DNA of 64,000 bases from Flavivirga aquimarina (GCF_030540835.1 NZ_JAUOEK010000172.1:103042-167041), one strand, 5' to 3'. Positions 48,001-56,537 are shown, counted from the first letter of the stretch. The notes: generated by a model from the letters alone, not told the origin. Numbers and translations: made by a program.

Positions 48001-48021
48001 AGTGCTATTCTCTTTAGCACT
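48001..48021 (+). terminator. Stem-loop downstream of the sulfatase gene
   Basis: AGTGCTA (48001-48007) pairs with TAGCACT (48015-48021) across a 7-nt loop TTCTCTT. It lies 21 bp after the stop of the sulfatase gene, at the end of a block of closely spaced genes. No T-run follows, so it may be a weak terminator or a 3' end structure. Confidence 0.4.
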
Positions 48022-48110
48022 TATGGCTAAACAAAAGCATACCACCAAGAATTTAGAAGAATTAATTGTGAAATATAAAGACATTAAAAATGACTTATAA
48101 ACCATTTTTA

Positions 48111-48182
48111 ATCGAAAAGAATTCCTCGAGGCTCTGCCTCGGGACTGCCTCGAGGATAGTTGGTTTCAAGAAATTCTTTATT
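48111..48182. repeat. Palindromic intergenic repeat, short copy
   Basis: It holds GAATTCCTCGAGGCTCTGCC, then TCGGGACTGCCTCGAGGATAG, then TTTCAAGAAATTCTTTATT. The same blocks occur at 55706-55867, where about 100 bp more sits between CTCGG and GACTGCC. GCCTCGAGGC-type palindromes dominate. It has no coding capacity and is REP/MITE-like. Its right edge abuts the DUF1080 relic. Confidence 0.65.
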
Positions 48183-48257
48183 GGAGAAAATTTAGATGGA
48201 TGGTATTTAAAATTAAGAAGTGAAAATGAAGCGTTAGCCAAAAGAGTAAAAATATAA
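48183..48257 (+). pseudogene. DUF1080 gene relic
   Basis: In the frame ending with TAA at 48255-48257 the reading is GENLDGWYLKLRSENEALA then KRVKI. This resembles the start of DUF1080 proteins, which often read GKxLxxWYxK-(L/I)-(R/K)S-xxxELAKKVF. Only about 24 residues survive and the frame stops at once. It abuts the palindromic repeat at 48111-48182 on its left, and the first ATAATTTATA box (48254) begins at its stop codon. Of the 430-bp gap 47980-48409, the rest is AT-rich spacer. Confidence 0.5.
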
Positions 48258-48310
48258 TTTATAATTACCTAAAAGACTAATAATTTATAGTTAATGAACT
48301 ATATCTTACA
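48254..48310 (+). promoter_or_regulatory. Imperfect direct-repeat operator upstream of the 48410 beta-helix gene
   Basis: Two perfect ATAATTTATA boxes at 48254-48263 and 48280-48289 are 26 bp apart, which breaks the 21-bp rule. A degenerate third box ATATCTTACA (7 of 10 matches) at 48301-48310 is 21 bp after the second. TACCTTTA at 48343 resembles a Bacteroidota -7 element. It is the weakest member of the operator family in this window. Confidence 0.4.
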
Positions 48311-48409
48311 GTCTTTTTTTTTAATAAAAATTCAACTATTCTTACCTTTAGTAGGAGAAAAAGACACTAGTTAGAACCTTCGAATTATTTAACTTTTTTA
48401 AATTAAATT

Positions 48410-50782
48410 ATGAAAAATTATTATACTTTAAAAGTTCTGGCATTTTTATGCTTATTGGTGTCATGTATTCAATTACAAGCACAAACTATTGTAAATTCTT
48501 TAAGTGAGTTAATGCCTTATTTAGATGATGATAATGCAAACGTAAAACTAGTGCCAGGTACGTACTGGATAACAGAAGAAGACGCAAAGAATGGTCTTTA
48601 TGAGACAGGAACAGATATTGTTGGTAGATTATCAAAGTCCCTACTTCTTTTCGCTGGAAACAACAGTACGTATGATTTTACAGATGTTACTATTAATGTA
48701 GAAACAAAAGTGTTTCAAGCTTATGGAAGTAGTTATCAAATATATGAGACCCATACAGTAGGTAACAATAATGTAATAAAAAATCTGACTTTAGTAGATG
48801 TGGGAGCATCGGAAGACGCTCCTACAAGAGGGGCGAATAGCATTGTGATGGATGGAGAGAATAATAGAATTGAAGGTTTTCATTGTACTATTAGAGGCTC
48901 CTTTCCATATGGCTATGGTGACATATTTGGAAAAGGAGGTGGTTCAGTTATTTCACATAGAAAACATAGTGCATGTTTGGTTAGAGGAAATTCTAATCAT
49001 GTTAAAAACAGCACATTTATTCATAGAGCTTATGGGCATGGAATTTATTTTCAGGCTGCCAATGATCCAATAATTGAAGGCTGCCGTGTAGAAGGAGAAC
49101 TAAGAACAACAGATGAAGTTTTAGCAGAAGAAGGGACAGGTTCACCAGCAGATAATGTTGATTTTATGACCGTATGGGGGTATAGATTACAACCTGGGTA
49201 CACCTTTAGTTTACAAGAAGATGGTATTAGAGCTTATAATGCAGGAGAAACCATTATAAACGGTGTTGAATTAGAAAGAGGAACTAACAGACCAAGAGTG
49301 ATTGATTGTGAGGTTGTTAAAATGAGATCGGGTGTAACTATTGGTTGGGCCCAAGGAGATAAATATGTAGAAAACTGTACCGCTCTAGCTTGCGAATCTG
49401 GTTTTTGGTGTGGTTCTGATGCCGAAGTGATTAATTGTCGAGGAGATGCATCCGTTGGCCCTTTGTATTCGGAAGATGTTGAACGTAGTAATTCAAATAT
49501 AGAATTGACATTACTAAATAATTATGTGCCAAAATATGGTAATACCCCTACGATGTACATAGCTGGTACAAACCATAACGTTACTTTAAAAGACGGAACT
49601 GAAAACGTTGATAACGAGATAGAAATTCTTATAGGAGGAACTAGGTTAGGCCATCGATGGCTTGCAGGTTCAGGAGAAGAACCCCCCTATAAAGATGCCA
49701 ATAACATTGTATTTGAGAATCAAGGCTATTTTCCTATAACTTTAGGAGCTAATTGTAGTCAAGCCAACATAGCTTCTTGTAGTGCAGTAACAGATAATGG
49801 TACAAATAATACTATAAATAGTTTTACTTGTACGCCTTTAAACTCGAATGATATAATTTGGATATCTGCCACACCATCAAATATAAATATGGATGCTCTT
49901 GGAGAAACGCAACAATTAACAACTACAATATATCCAACAAATGCAACGAATCAAAATGTAATATACACTAGCAATAATACATCTGTAGCAACAGTAGATG
50001 CCAACGGGTTAATAACAGCAATAGGTTATGGAGCAACTGCTATTACAGTAGCCACATTAGATGGAGAACATGTAAGTGTAAGCGCGGTAACTGTTACTCG
50101 CGACATAGGAATTAATCTAGCTTTAGCTTCGAATGGAAGTATTGCTTCTCAATCTACAACAGATTTTGGTGGCCTGCCCGAATTAGCTATTGATGGTAAC
50201 ACAGATGGAAACTTTGGTGGGGGTTCAGTCTCACATACAAGTAATGATGCGGGTCTTAAATGGTGGCAAGTAGATTTAGGAGAAGATAAAATACTTTGGA
50301 GTATTGTAATTTACAATAGAACAGGTAGTAATTACGGCGAAAGGTTAAATAATTTTACGGTATCTGTTATTGATTCTAATGGAAACACCACTTTTTCAGA
50401 AATATATGTAGATCCTCCAAACCCTTCACTAACAATAGATGTAGATGAAATTACTGGTAAAATAGTGAGAATTGAAAAAACTTCGGATAGAGGAATAACT
50501 CTGGCAGAGGTAGAGGTGTATGGAACATCGGTTTTAAGTGTTGAAGAAACTACCTTAAATACCATAAAACTATTTCCAAATTCAGTTACTAATCAATTTA
50601 CAATTACAAACAGCCAAGGTGCAGTTATAAAAATCTACAATATGGTTGGGAAATTAATGATGAAGACTAAGATTCAAGGTAATTCAGAATCAATAGATGT
50701 AAGTAATTTTAATAGCGGGGTATATTATATTCAAATTAATAATAAGGGAATAATTGCTAGCAAGAAAATGGTTAAAAATTAA
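48410..50782 (+). CDS. T9SS-exported beta-helix protein with Ig-like and F-type lectin-like modules
   Basis: 790 residues. Sec signal ending LQAQ (about 25). Parallel beta-helix at about 26-470 with the family core: FPYGYGDIFGKGG, YGHGIYFQAANDPIIEGC, ELRTTDEVLAE, LQEDGIRAYNAGETIING. Then a bacterial Ig-like (Big_2) domain at about 485-563 (TSVATVDANGLITAIGYG), and an F5/8-type or fucolectin-like (CBM47-type) domain at about 566-705 (NLALASNGSIASQS, PELAIDGNTDGNF, WWQVDLG, IYNRTGSNYGERL). The T9SS type A sorting domain is at about 711-790 (IKLFPNSVTNQFTI, VYYIQINNKG, KKMVKN). A fucose-binding module fits the fucosidases in the locus. Likely released to, or held at, the cell surface. Confidence 0.85.
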   Translation: MKNYYTLKVLAFLCLLVSCIQLQAQTIVNSLSELMPYLDDDNANVKLVPGTYWITEEDAKNGLYETGTDIVGRLSKSLLLFAGNNSTYDFTDVTINVETKVFQAYGSSYQIYETHTVGNNNVIKNLTLVDVGASEDAPTRGANSIVMDGENNRIEGFHCTIRGSFPYGYGDIFGKGGGSVISHRKHSACLVRGNSNHVKNSTFIHRAYGHGIYFQAANDPIIEGCRVEGELRTTDEVLAEEGTGSPADNVDFMTVWGYRLQPGYTFSLQEDGIRAYNAGETIINGVELERGTNRPRVIDCEVVKMRSGVTIGWAQGDKYVENCTALACESGFWCGSDAEVINCRGDASVGPLYSEDVERSNSNIELTLLNNYVPKYGNTPTMYIAGTNHNVTLKDGTENVDNEIEILIGGTRLGHRWLAGSGEEPPYKDANNIVFENQGYFPITLGANCSQANIASCSAVTDNGTNNTINSFTCTPLNSNDIIWISATPSNINMDALGETQQLTTTIYPTNATNQNVIYTSNNTSVATVDANGLITAIGYGATAITVATLDGEHVSVSAVTVTRDIGINLALASNGSIASQSTTDFGGLPELAIDGNTDGNFGGGSVSHTSNDAGLKWWQVDLGEDKILWSIVIYNRTGSNYGERLNNFTVSVIDSNGNTTFSEIYVDPPNPSLTIDVDEITGKIVRIEKTSDRGITLAEVEVYGTSVLSVEETTLNTIKLFPNSVTNQFTITNSQGAVIKIYNMVGKLMMKTKIQGNSESIDVSNFNSGVYYIQINNKGIIASKKMVKN

Positions 50783-50789
50783 AATAACC

Positions 50790-50848
50790 ATCATTTATAA
50801 TTAAAGGGTCATAATTTATAGTTTGTTTTTTTTATTTTCGAAAAATTG
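50790..50848 (+). promoter_or_regulatory. Direct-repeat operator/promoter upstream of the second esterase
   Basis: Boxes ATCATTTATA (50790-50799) and ATAATTTATA (50811-50820) start 21 bp apart. AAAATTG begins at 50842, 31 bp after the second box start. The first box begins only 8 bp after the previous stop codon. The esterase start codon is at 50888. An alternative -7-like TACTTTG lies at 50857. Confidence 0.65.
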
Positions 50849-50887
50849 CAATAAATTACTTTGTTTAGATAAACAAACTAAAAACCT

Positions 50888-52483
50888 ATGAAATCACCCT
50901 ATAAGTTACTAAGTATTTTTTTGATTTTTTTGCCACAATTTTTGATGGCAGATGTAACACTCAATGCTGTTTTTTCTGATCACATGGTCGTTCAAAGAGA
51001 AACAGAAATTCCAGTTTGGGGATGGGCAGATGCTAATGAGAAAGTTTCTGTAGTAGCAAGCTGGGGTGCACAAGCAGAAGTAATAACACAAGCAGATGGT
51101 ACTTGGCGAGTTATGTTAAAAACACCTAAAGCAGGTGGACCATTTAAAATAACCGTTTCTGGGAAAAATACTATTGTAATTAATGATGTGTTATCTGGTG
51201 AAGTGTGGTTATGTACAGGACAATCTAATATGGATTTCGCAATGGCAAAGTTTGTTAGAGATGCCAGAGATCCAAAACATCAACCTTTAGTAGAATACAT
51301 ACGGAAAGAAATAGAAACTGTAAATGACGATTGGATTAGACATATAGAAGTACCACAAACAACTTCCATATTTGAAAAGAAACCCAATTTTAATGGCAAT
51401 TGGGTAAGTGCCAATTCAGAAGGCATTGAAAAAATAACAGCTACAGGTTATTTTTTCGCAAAAGAACTGCGTAAACATTTAAATGTGCCCATAGGTTTAG
51501 TAGAATGCTCTTGGGGCGGTTCACGCATTGAACCTTGGATTTCTGAAGATGTTTATTTAGCCGATGAAAATATGAAAGCTTATTTTGAGGCCAATAGAAA
51601 GGAAGTTAACGAGACTATAGAAAAGATGGATGCAAAGGGATATAAAGACACCATTTATGAACGTAAGTTAGCAACTTGGACAAAAAAGGGAAAGAAAGGT
51701 CGTAAACCAAGACCAGCTACACACCCAAGAAAAGAGAGACAGATCCCTGCAACATTGTATAATGGTATGTTGTATTCCATTATTCCCTATAAAATAAAAG
51801 GAGCTATTTGGTATCAAGGAGAAAGTAATGCTGTTTATAGAGCAAATAAATATGAGGAATCATTAACAACTATGATAAATAGTTGGAGAGCAGATTGGAA
51901 TCAAGGAGATTTTTCGTTCTATTGGGTGCAATTAGCAGCATGCAATAGAGCAAATGATGAGGCTGATAAAGGTTGGGCAACCGTTAATGATAAATTACGA
52001 AGAACTTTAAAATTACCAAATACAGGAATGGCTGTTTTATACGATATTGGTGAGCCAAAAGATATTCATCCGCATAATAAAATGGATGCAGGAAAACGTT
52101 TGGCACTTTGGGCTTTAGCAAAAGACTATCATAAAAAAGTTAAAGCAGTAAGCGGTCCCCTATACAAATCTTTTGAAATAAAAAACAATAAAATAGAAGT
52201 TGCGTTTACTCATACTGGTACTGGTTTAATGGTAGGACATAAGCATCTTTTAGATGAAGCTGTTTTGGTTGATGAACCATTAAAATGGTTTGAAATAGTT
52301 GGAGAAGATGGAGAATGGAAACCAGCTGAAGCTAAAATAGTTTCAGAGCATAAAATAGAAGTTTGGAATGTATCAATAACAAATCCATTACATGTACGCT
52401 ATGCATGGTCTGGAAACCCAGAAGGTGCAAATTTATACAATAAAGAAGGTTTACCAGCCTCTGTGTTTTCAACAGAAGATTAA
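50888..52483 (+). CDS. SGNH-type carbohydrate O-acetylesterase (sialate O-acetylesterase-like)
   Basis: 531 residues, Sec signal ending FLMAD. Same architecture as the protein at 29591: beta-sandwich VFSDHMVVQRETEIPVWG, block I CTGQSNMD with Ser113, GAIWYQGESN, and DIHPHN with D392 and H394. It also has a Lys/Arg-rich insertion (about 262-282) and ends NPEGANLYNKEGLPAS. Predicted to de-acetylate the target glycan. It has its own direct-repeat promoter region and is followed by a 965-bp gap holding another operator and a gene relic. Confidence 0.88.
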   Translation: MKSPYKLLSIFLIFLPQFLMADVTLNAVFSDHMVVQRETEIPVWGWADANEKVSVVASWGAQAEVITQADGTWRVMLKTPKAGGPFKITVSGKNTIVINDVLSGEVWLCTGQSNMDFAMAKFVRDARDPKHQPLVEYIRKEIETVNDDWIRHIEVPQTTSIFEKKPNFNGNWVSANSEGIEKITATGYFFAKELRKHLNVPIGLVECSWGGSRIEPWISEDVYLADENMKAYFEANRKEVNETIEKMDAKGYKDTIYERKLATWTKKGKKGRKPRPATHPRKERQIPATLYNGMLYSIIPYKIKGAIWYQGESNAVYRANKYEESLTTMINSWRADWNQGDFSFYWVQLAACNRANDEADKGWATVNDKLRRTLKLPNTGMAVLYDIGEPKDIHPHNKMDAGKRLALWALAKDYHKKVKAVSGPLYKSFEIKNNKIEVAFTHTGTGLMVGHKHLLDEAVLVDEPLKWFEIVGEDGEWKPAEAKIVSEHKIEVWNVSITNPLHVRYAWSGNPEGANLYNKEGLPASVFSTED

Positions 52484-52697
52484 TAAAAATACTATAGTTG
52501 TATCTATCTTCTTTATTTCCAAATAATTTACTAAAACCTTCATGGTTATAGCTGTTATAAATTCGATATTACTACCATCTAATCTGCATTATCTTCTCTA
52601 AAATTAAATAAATCACTAACAAATAATTAGTTTAATAAAGTTCATTCCAATAGTTCATTTACTATTATAGAATGATTGTTTTTGAGTAAAAAGAACT

Positions 52698-52756
52698 ATA
52701 ATTTATACAGAAAGAGCTATAATTTATATATTTTTTTAAATAAAAACCCTACATTA
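52698..52756 (+). promoter_or_regulatory. Direct-repeat operator/promoter upstream of a gene relic
   Basis: Two identical ATAATTTATA boxes at 52698-52707 and 52719-52728 start 21 bp apart. TACATTA begins at 52750, 31 bp after the second box start. The next potential start codon (52844) opens a decayed gene, so this regulatory site now appears to drive a relic. It may still reach the beta-helix gene at 53449, about 700 bp away. Confidence 0.62.
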
Positions 52757-52843
52757 TGTGAATGCTATTTTAAATTGATAATCAATTTATTATAAGGTGA
52801 AAAGACATGTTTTATTGACCGCTTAAACTTTAAACTAAGAAGC

Positions 52844-53353
52844 ATGAAAAAAACTATTAATGGACTAGGTGGTGGTCTGTCTTTAACCAAAAGGACACTC
52901 TTTATTTTGTCATTTTTCACCCACCGTAACAAATTCTTTAAACACCCAATTCGTACATTCGGTTTTATTACGCAAAAAATCCGACCTGGACCGAATGATA
53001 TATGGTTATGGTAGAGCTACAAATAGAATTCTTTTGTAGTCCGTATTAACACATATACTTTGTCTATGGCAAGTTATACAATTACGCGGTTTTGGATAAT
53101 GTATCAAAACCATAATTTATAACGATTCTTTAAAGTGTCAGTCGTGTTGCATATTACTATGCTTTACGATGATATTTTGAAGGAGAAAAAGCTATGCGCA
53201 ATAAGGAAGTAGAATACCTGAATCTCTGCAGGATTATTCAAAATTTATTCGAAAAATTCTCCAACTCTTGAGAAAGGGTTTCCAATTTCGTTAAATGAAA
53301 ATCAAATAACCAAGACTTTCAAATTGGTTAACAAAGTAAACAGAATCTTTTAG
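52844..53353 (+). pseudogene. Decayed beta-helix/T9SS protein gene (paralogue of 53449)
   Basis: A start codon at 52844 opens a signal-peptide-like MKKTINGLGGGLSLTKRTLF and ILSFF; the frame is lost soon after. A shifted frame reads TVTNSLNTQF, like TVNSLAALKPYL at the mature N-terminus of 53449. At the far end the frame ending at TAG 53351-53353 reads LEKGFPISLNENQITKTF then KLVNK. This is nearly the same as the T9SS tail of 53449 (SLNGNHITKTFKLVKN), and the DNA there is almost identical. The central helix is missing. The remainder of the 965-bp gap (52484-53448) shows an operator at 52698, a lone ATAATTTATA at 53112 and otherwise nothing recognisable. Confidence 0.7.
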
Positions 53354-53448
53354 TAGAGCTGTTTGTTTTAAATGTCATCATGGTATACAATATATACATA
53401 AATGTATGTGTACTAGCGAAAAAACAATAATAAATAAAACATAAAATC

Positions 53449-55602
53449 ATGAAAAAAAATATCATATTATTTTTATTAAAAGAATATTCAAAAATATTTT
53501 TAACATTATTGTTGTTTGTGTCTGCAAATAGTTTTGCTCAAACAACGGTTAATTCACTTGCGGCTCTAAAGCCTTATTTAAATGATAATAACGTAAATGT
53601 TAAACTTGCGCCAGGAACGTACACTATTTCAGCAACCGATATCTCAAATGGGAGTTGGGGTTATACAGTTTCACAAATGGACTGGACTCGAACTGTTATG
53701 CTAATTGAAGGGTCAAACAGCACATACGATTTTACTGGTGTAACGATTAATTTTAATACCAATGTATTACAAGCATTTGGCAACTATGTTGTTCATCAAT
53801 TTCAAATAACAGGAAATAACACAGTAGTTAAAAACTTAAAAATGGTGGATGTAGGTAACACAAGACCAACTAGAAGCGCAACAGATATTGTAATAGATGG
53901 TTCAGATAATACCGTAGAAGGGTTCCATATGACCATACAAGGCTCTTACCCTTACGGTTATGGAGATGCCTTTGGTAAAGGAGGTAGTAACACTATTATT
54001 GGACATAAAAAGCATTCCGCTTTACTTATTCGAGGCCTAGATAATACAGTTAAAAACTGTACACTTATTCATCGCTCTTATGGACATGGAATATTTATGC
54101 AAGCAGCAGTAAACCCAACTATAGAAGGGTGTTATGTGGAAGGCGAAGTGCGTACAACAGACAATATGTTGGCAGAAAACTCTGGTCCTGCTTATGATGT
54201 TAATTTTATGACCACTTGGGGATATAGACTTCCGGCAGGTTACATGATGAGTCTTCAAGAAGAAGGTATTCGGGCATATAATGCTGGTGAAACAATTATT
54301 AATGGAACATTTTATAGTAGAGGAACAAGTAATGTTACTATTAAGAATTGTACTGTTAAACGCATGAGAGGCGGTGTAACAATAACTCATGCATCGGGTA
54401 CCAAAAATGTGTCTGGAACAACTGTAATTGAGTGCGAAAGAGGTTTTGCGGTAGGCACATCTGCAACAGTTACCAATTGTAGTGGAGATGCTAAATATGG
54501 CCCTGTTTTGGGTTTTGATTATAATAATGATAAAAACTCAAATATTAATATCACTCTATTACCTTCTACAAGTGGCGCTTATAATGGCAGTAGAATGATT
54601 GCATACATAGGAGGTAGCGGACACAACATTACTTTGAATAGTACCGAAACAGGTATAAACACACTGTACAGAGTACGCGTAGCAGGCACCAATACAGTTG
54701 TTAGAAGTACAAATAGTTTAATAGCAAGTAATATTGATATAGATAATTACTCTCATTATCCCTTGGTTTTAAACTCTGGCAGTTCAAGTATATCAGGTAT
54801 ATCTTGTGGGGCGATTACCAATTCTGGTAGCAGCAATAGTGTTACTAGAAATACAGGTATTTGCCCTGGAGGTACGGCTTCCCCAAATTTTCGGTTAGTA
54901 AAGCGTAATGCTACGGGATTTGCCATGGACGGTGGCAGTGGTGGCGCTAATGGGCAGAGTATCGAGTTGTACACGAATATAAATCATAATAATCTAACCT
55001 GGACCGAAATAGATAGAGGAAATGGTTACTATTCCTATCAAAAATATGGCACCAATTATTGTATCGATGGAGGTAATGGAGGAGCCAATGGACAAGATGT
55101 TTATTTATGGACTTGCAGTGACAACAACCAAAACCAGCATTGGCAAAAAATTAATGCAGGAAATGGCCACTATCGACTACAAAAACGAAATGCATCGGGG
55201 TACTCTATCGACGGAGGCGGTGGAGGTGCCATCAACCAAAATGTGTATTTATGGAGTTCAAATAGTAACAATCAAAATCAACAGTGGAGATTCGATACTG
55301 TTGCTAGTAGTTCAAAAACAGCCAATGAGAAATTGTTATCACAAGAAGATGAAAATGATCAAAGAAGTAATGTGGGGATTTATCCCAATCCAACTTCCAG
55401 TAGTCTAACAATTGTTACACCTGCTTCAAAATTTAATAACTATACCATCTTTGATATAAGTGGGAGAGCAAATATAAAAGGCCTTATTCCATCAGGAGCA
55501 AAAGAATCGAGTTTGGATATTAGTCGTCTTTCAAAAGGAGTTTATATAATGTCATTAAATGGAAATCATATAACCAAGACTTTCAAATTGGTAAAGAATT
55601 GA
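53449..55602 (+). CDS. T9SS-exported beta-helix protein with ricin-type lectin module
   Basis: 717 residues, signal peptide of about 30 residues ending NSFAQ. Parallel beta-helix at about 31-475 with the family core: YPYGYGDAFGKGG, YGHGIFMQAAVNPTIEGC, EVRTTDNMLAE, LQEEGIRAYNAGETIING. A ricin B-type beta-trefoil (CBM13-like) follows at about 480-615, with three repeats, each with a GGxGGAxxQ loop and a QxW-like end (NQHWQKI, NQQWRFD). The T9SS sorting domain is at about 640-717 (VGIYPNPTSSSLTI, ISGRANIKG, GVYIMSLNGN, FKLVKN). Same scaffold as 48410 but a different lectin. No good direct-repeat operator directly upstream, only the one at 52698. Confidence 0.87.
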   Translation: MKKNIILFLLKEYSKIFLTLLLFVSANSFAQTTVNSLAALKPYLNDNNVNVKLAPGTYTISATDISNGSWGYTVSQMDWTRTVMLIEGSNSTYDFTGVTINFNTNVLQAFGNYVVHQFQITGNNTVVKNLKMVDVGNTRPTRSATDIVIDGSDNTVEGFHMTIQGSYPYGYGDAFGKGGSNTIIGHKKHSALLIRGLDNTVKNCTLIHRSYGHGIFMQAAVNPTIEGCYVEGEVRTTDNMLAENSGPAYDVNFMTTWGYRLPAGYMMSLQEEGIRAYNAGETIINGTFYSRGTSNVTIKNCTVKRMRGGVTITHASGTKNVSGTTVIECERGFAVGTSATVTNCSGDAKYGPVLGFDYNNDKNSNINITLLPSTSGAYNGSRMIAYIGGSGHNITLNSTETGINTLYRVRVAGTNTVVRSTNSLIASNIDIDNYSHYPLVLNSGSSSISGISCGAITNSGSSNSVTRNTGICPGGTASPNFRLVKRNATGFAMDGGSGGANGQSIELYTNINHNNLTWTEIDRGNGYYSYQKYGTNYCIDGGNGGANGQDVYLWTCSDNNQNQHWQKINAGNGHYRLQKRNASGYSIDGGGGGAINQNVYLWSSNSNNQNQQWRFDTVASSSKTANEKLLSQEDENDQRSNVGIYPNPTSSSLTIVTPASKFNNYTIFDISGRANIKGLIPSGAKESSLDISRLSKGVYIMSLNGNHITKTFKLVKN

Positions 55603-55675
55603 ATAAGTTAATCGAAAAGAATTTTTGAAGCTTTACCCATCTGAAGGTAGAGATTTTTAAGAAATTAAATTATTA

Positions 55676-55886
55676 AAAACAAAAAGCAGCACTTTTTAAT
55701 CAAAAAGAATTCCTCGAGGCTCTGCCTCGGGGTTTCGGTTGAAATTGTCATTCCCGAGAAATCGGGAATCTAAATAAAAAATTTCTTGAAACGAGTGAAA
55801 TACCCCTATGTCCCGATAGCTATCGGGACTGCCTCGAGGATAGTTCGTTTCAAGAAATTTTTTATTTGGTGCTGTTTTTTTGTTTT
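55676..55886. repeat. Composite palindromic intergenic repeat, long copy
   Basis: Terminal inverted arms: AAAACAAAAAGCAGCAC (55676-55692) against GTGCTGTTTTTTTGTTTT (55869-55886). Inside are the blocks of the short copy at 48111, a 22-bp perfect inverted repeat (55772-55793 against 55846-55867), a perfect 18-bp palindrome TCCCGATAGCTATCGGGA at 55811-55828, and an ATTCCCGA/TCGGGAAT hairpin at about 55760-55779. About 100 bp present here are missing in the short copy. No coding content; likely a MITE or REP element. The rest of the 482-bp gap (55603-56084) is AT-rich, with an operator at its right end. Confidence 0.7.
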
Positions 55887-55983
55887 AAATACAGAAAGAG
55901 GGGAAGTTCGGAATAGAGTAGCATAGAACGTTTCAAAAATCTCTAAAAAAGCTAGTTCAAACTTTTTTATTTCCAAATGAACC

Positions 55984-56042
55984 ATCATTTATAAGGTATG
56001 GGTAATTATTTATAGTTTTAAATCTTATTTTTTGCAAAATTG
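55984..56042 (+). promoter_or_regulatory. Direct-repeat operator/promoter upstream of the GH30 remnant operon
   Basis: Boxes ATCATTTATA (55984-55993) and ATTATTTATA (56005-56014) start 21 bp apart. AAAATTG begins at 56036, 31 bp after the second box start. Very similar to the site at 50790. The next start codon is 56085. It probably now serves the genes downstream of the remnant (DUF6250, GH39, GH3, sulfatase). Confidence 0.62.
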
Positions 56043-56084
56043 CATAAAATATTTATTTCTTTTTACTAAAAGTAAAATATAACG

Positions 56085-56519
56085 ATGATTAAAAAATGGA
56101 CTTGTAAAATGACTACAAAGTATGCTTTAATAATAATCATGCCTTTTGTGTTTAACTCCCTTTTTGCCCAAAAAATAGATTTAATTTATACAACACCTAC
56201 AGAGTGTTGGGTACAAGCTAACAATGCGACGGTCTTTAAAATGCAAGAAAGATATCTTAAAGCCTATGCGTTATATTTTTCGAAATTTGTTCAGACGTAT
56301 AAAAAGAAAGGCATTCCGCTTTTTGCAATTATGCCACAAAACGAAATTTTAAAATCTTCTAAAGGAAAAAATCATTTAGCCTTTCATCTTAAAGATGGTC
56401 GTACTATATTGCTTGTGAATAACCCAGAAGAAACATCAAAAACACTGAATGTTATGTATAATAATAAACCTATTTCGGTGCAGATAAACCCCAAACCGAT
56501 TAGTACACTTATAATTTAA
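56085..56519 (+). pseudogene. Internally deleted GH30 glycosidase (144-residue remnant)
   Basis: An open frame of 144 residues with a signal peptide ending SLFAQ, but only fragments of a GH30 enzyme: the N-terminal strand IYTTPTECWVQ, then YLKAYALYFSKFVQTYKKKG and IPLFAIMPQNE (acid/base E87 region). It then jumps directly to the C-terminal beta domain (HLAFHLKDGRTILLVNNPEE). GH30 enzymes are normally about 450-500 residues. The first barrel strands and the whole second half with the nucleophile are absent. The deletions kept the reading frame. Catalysis is not expected; it could be a decaying gene or a small secreted binding protein. It lies first in a unit with the intact operator 71 bp upstream. 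Confidence 0.75.
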
Positions 56520-56537
56520 AATTAATTATTGATACGA

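Noticed and set aside
48023..48100. Short ORF (MAKQKHTTKNLEEL...) after the 46396 sulfatase
   Set aside because: About 25 residues, no homology signal, and it overlaps the 3' stem-loop region.
53112..53121. Single ATAATTTATA box inside the relic-bearing gap
   Set aside because: No partner at 21 bp and no ATTG-like element at the expected distance.
53364..53378. CFKCH heme-binding-like motif and an upstream GEKAMRNKE stretch
   Set aside because: The pieces are in a stop-interrupted region, lie in different places and are too short to support a cytochrome gene.
54756..54974. Antisense and alternate-frame ORFs of 60-140 codons throughout the enzyme genes
   Set aside because: They overlap well-supported genes, lack signals or domains, and reflect the complementary reading of repetitive coding sequence.
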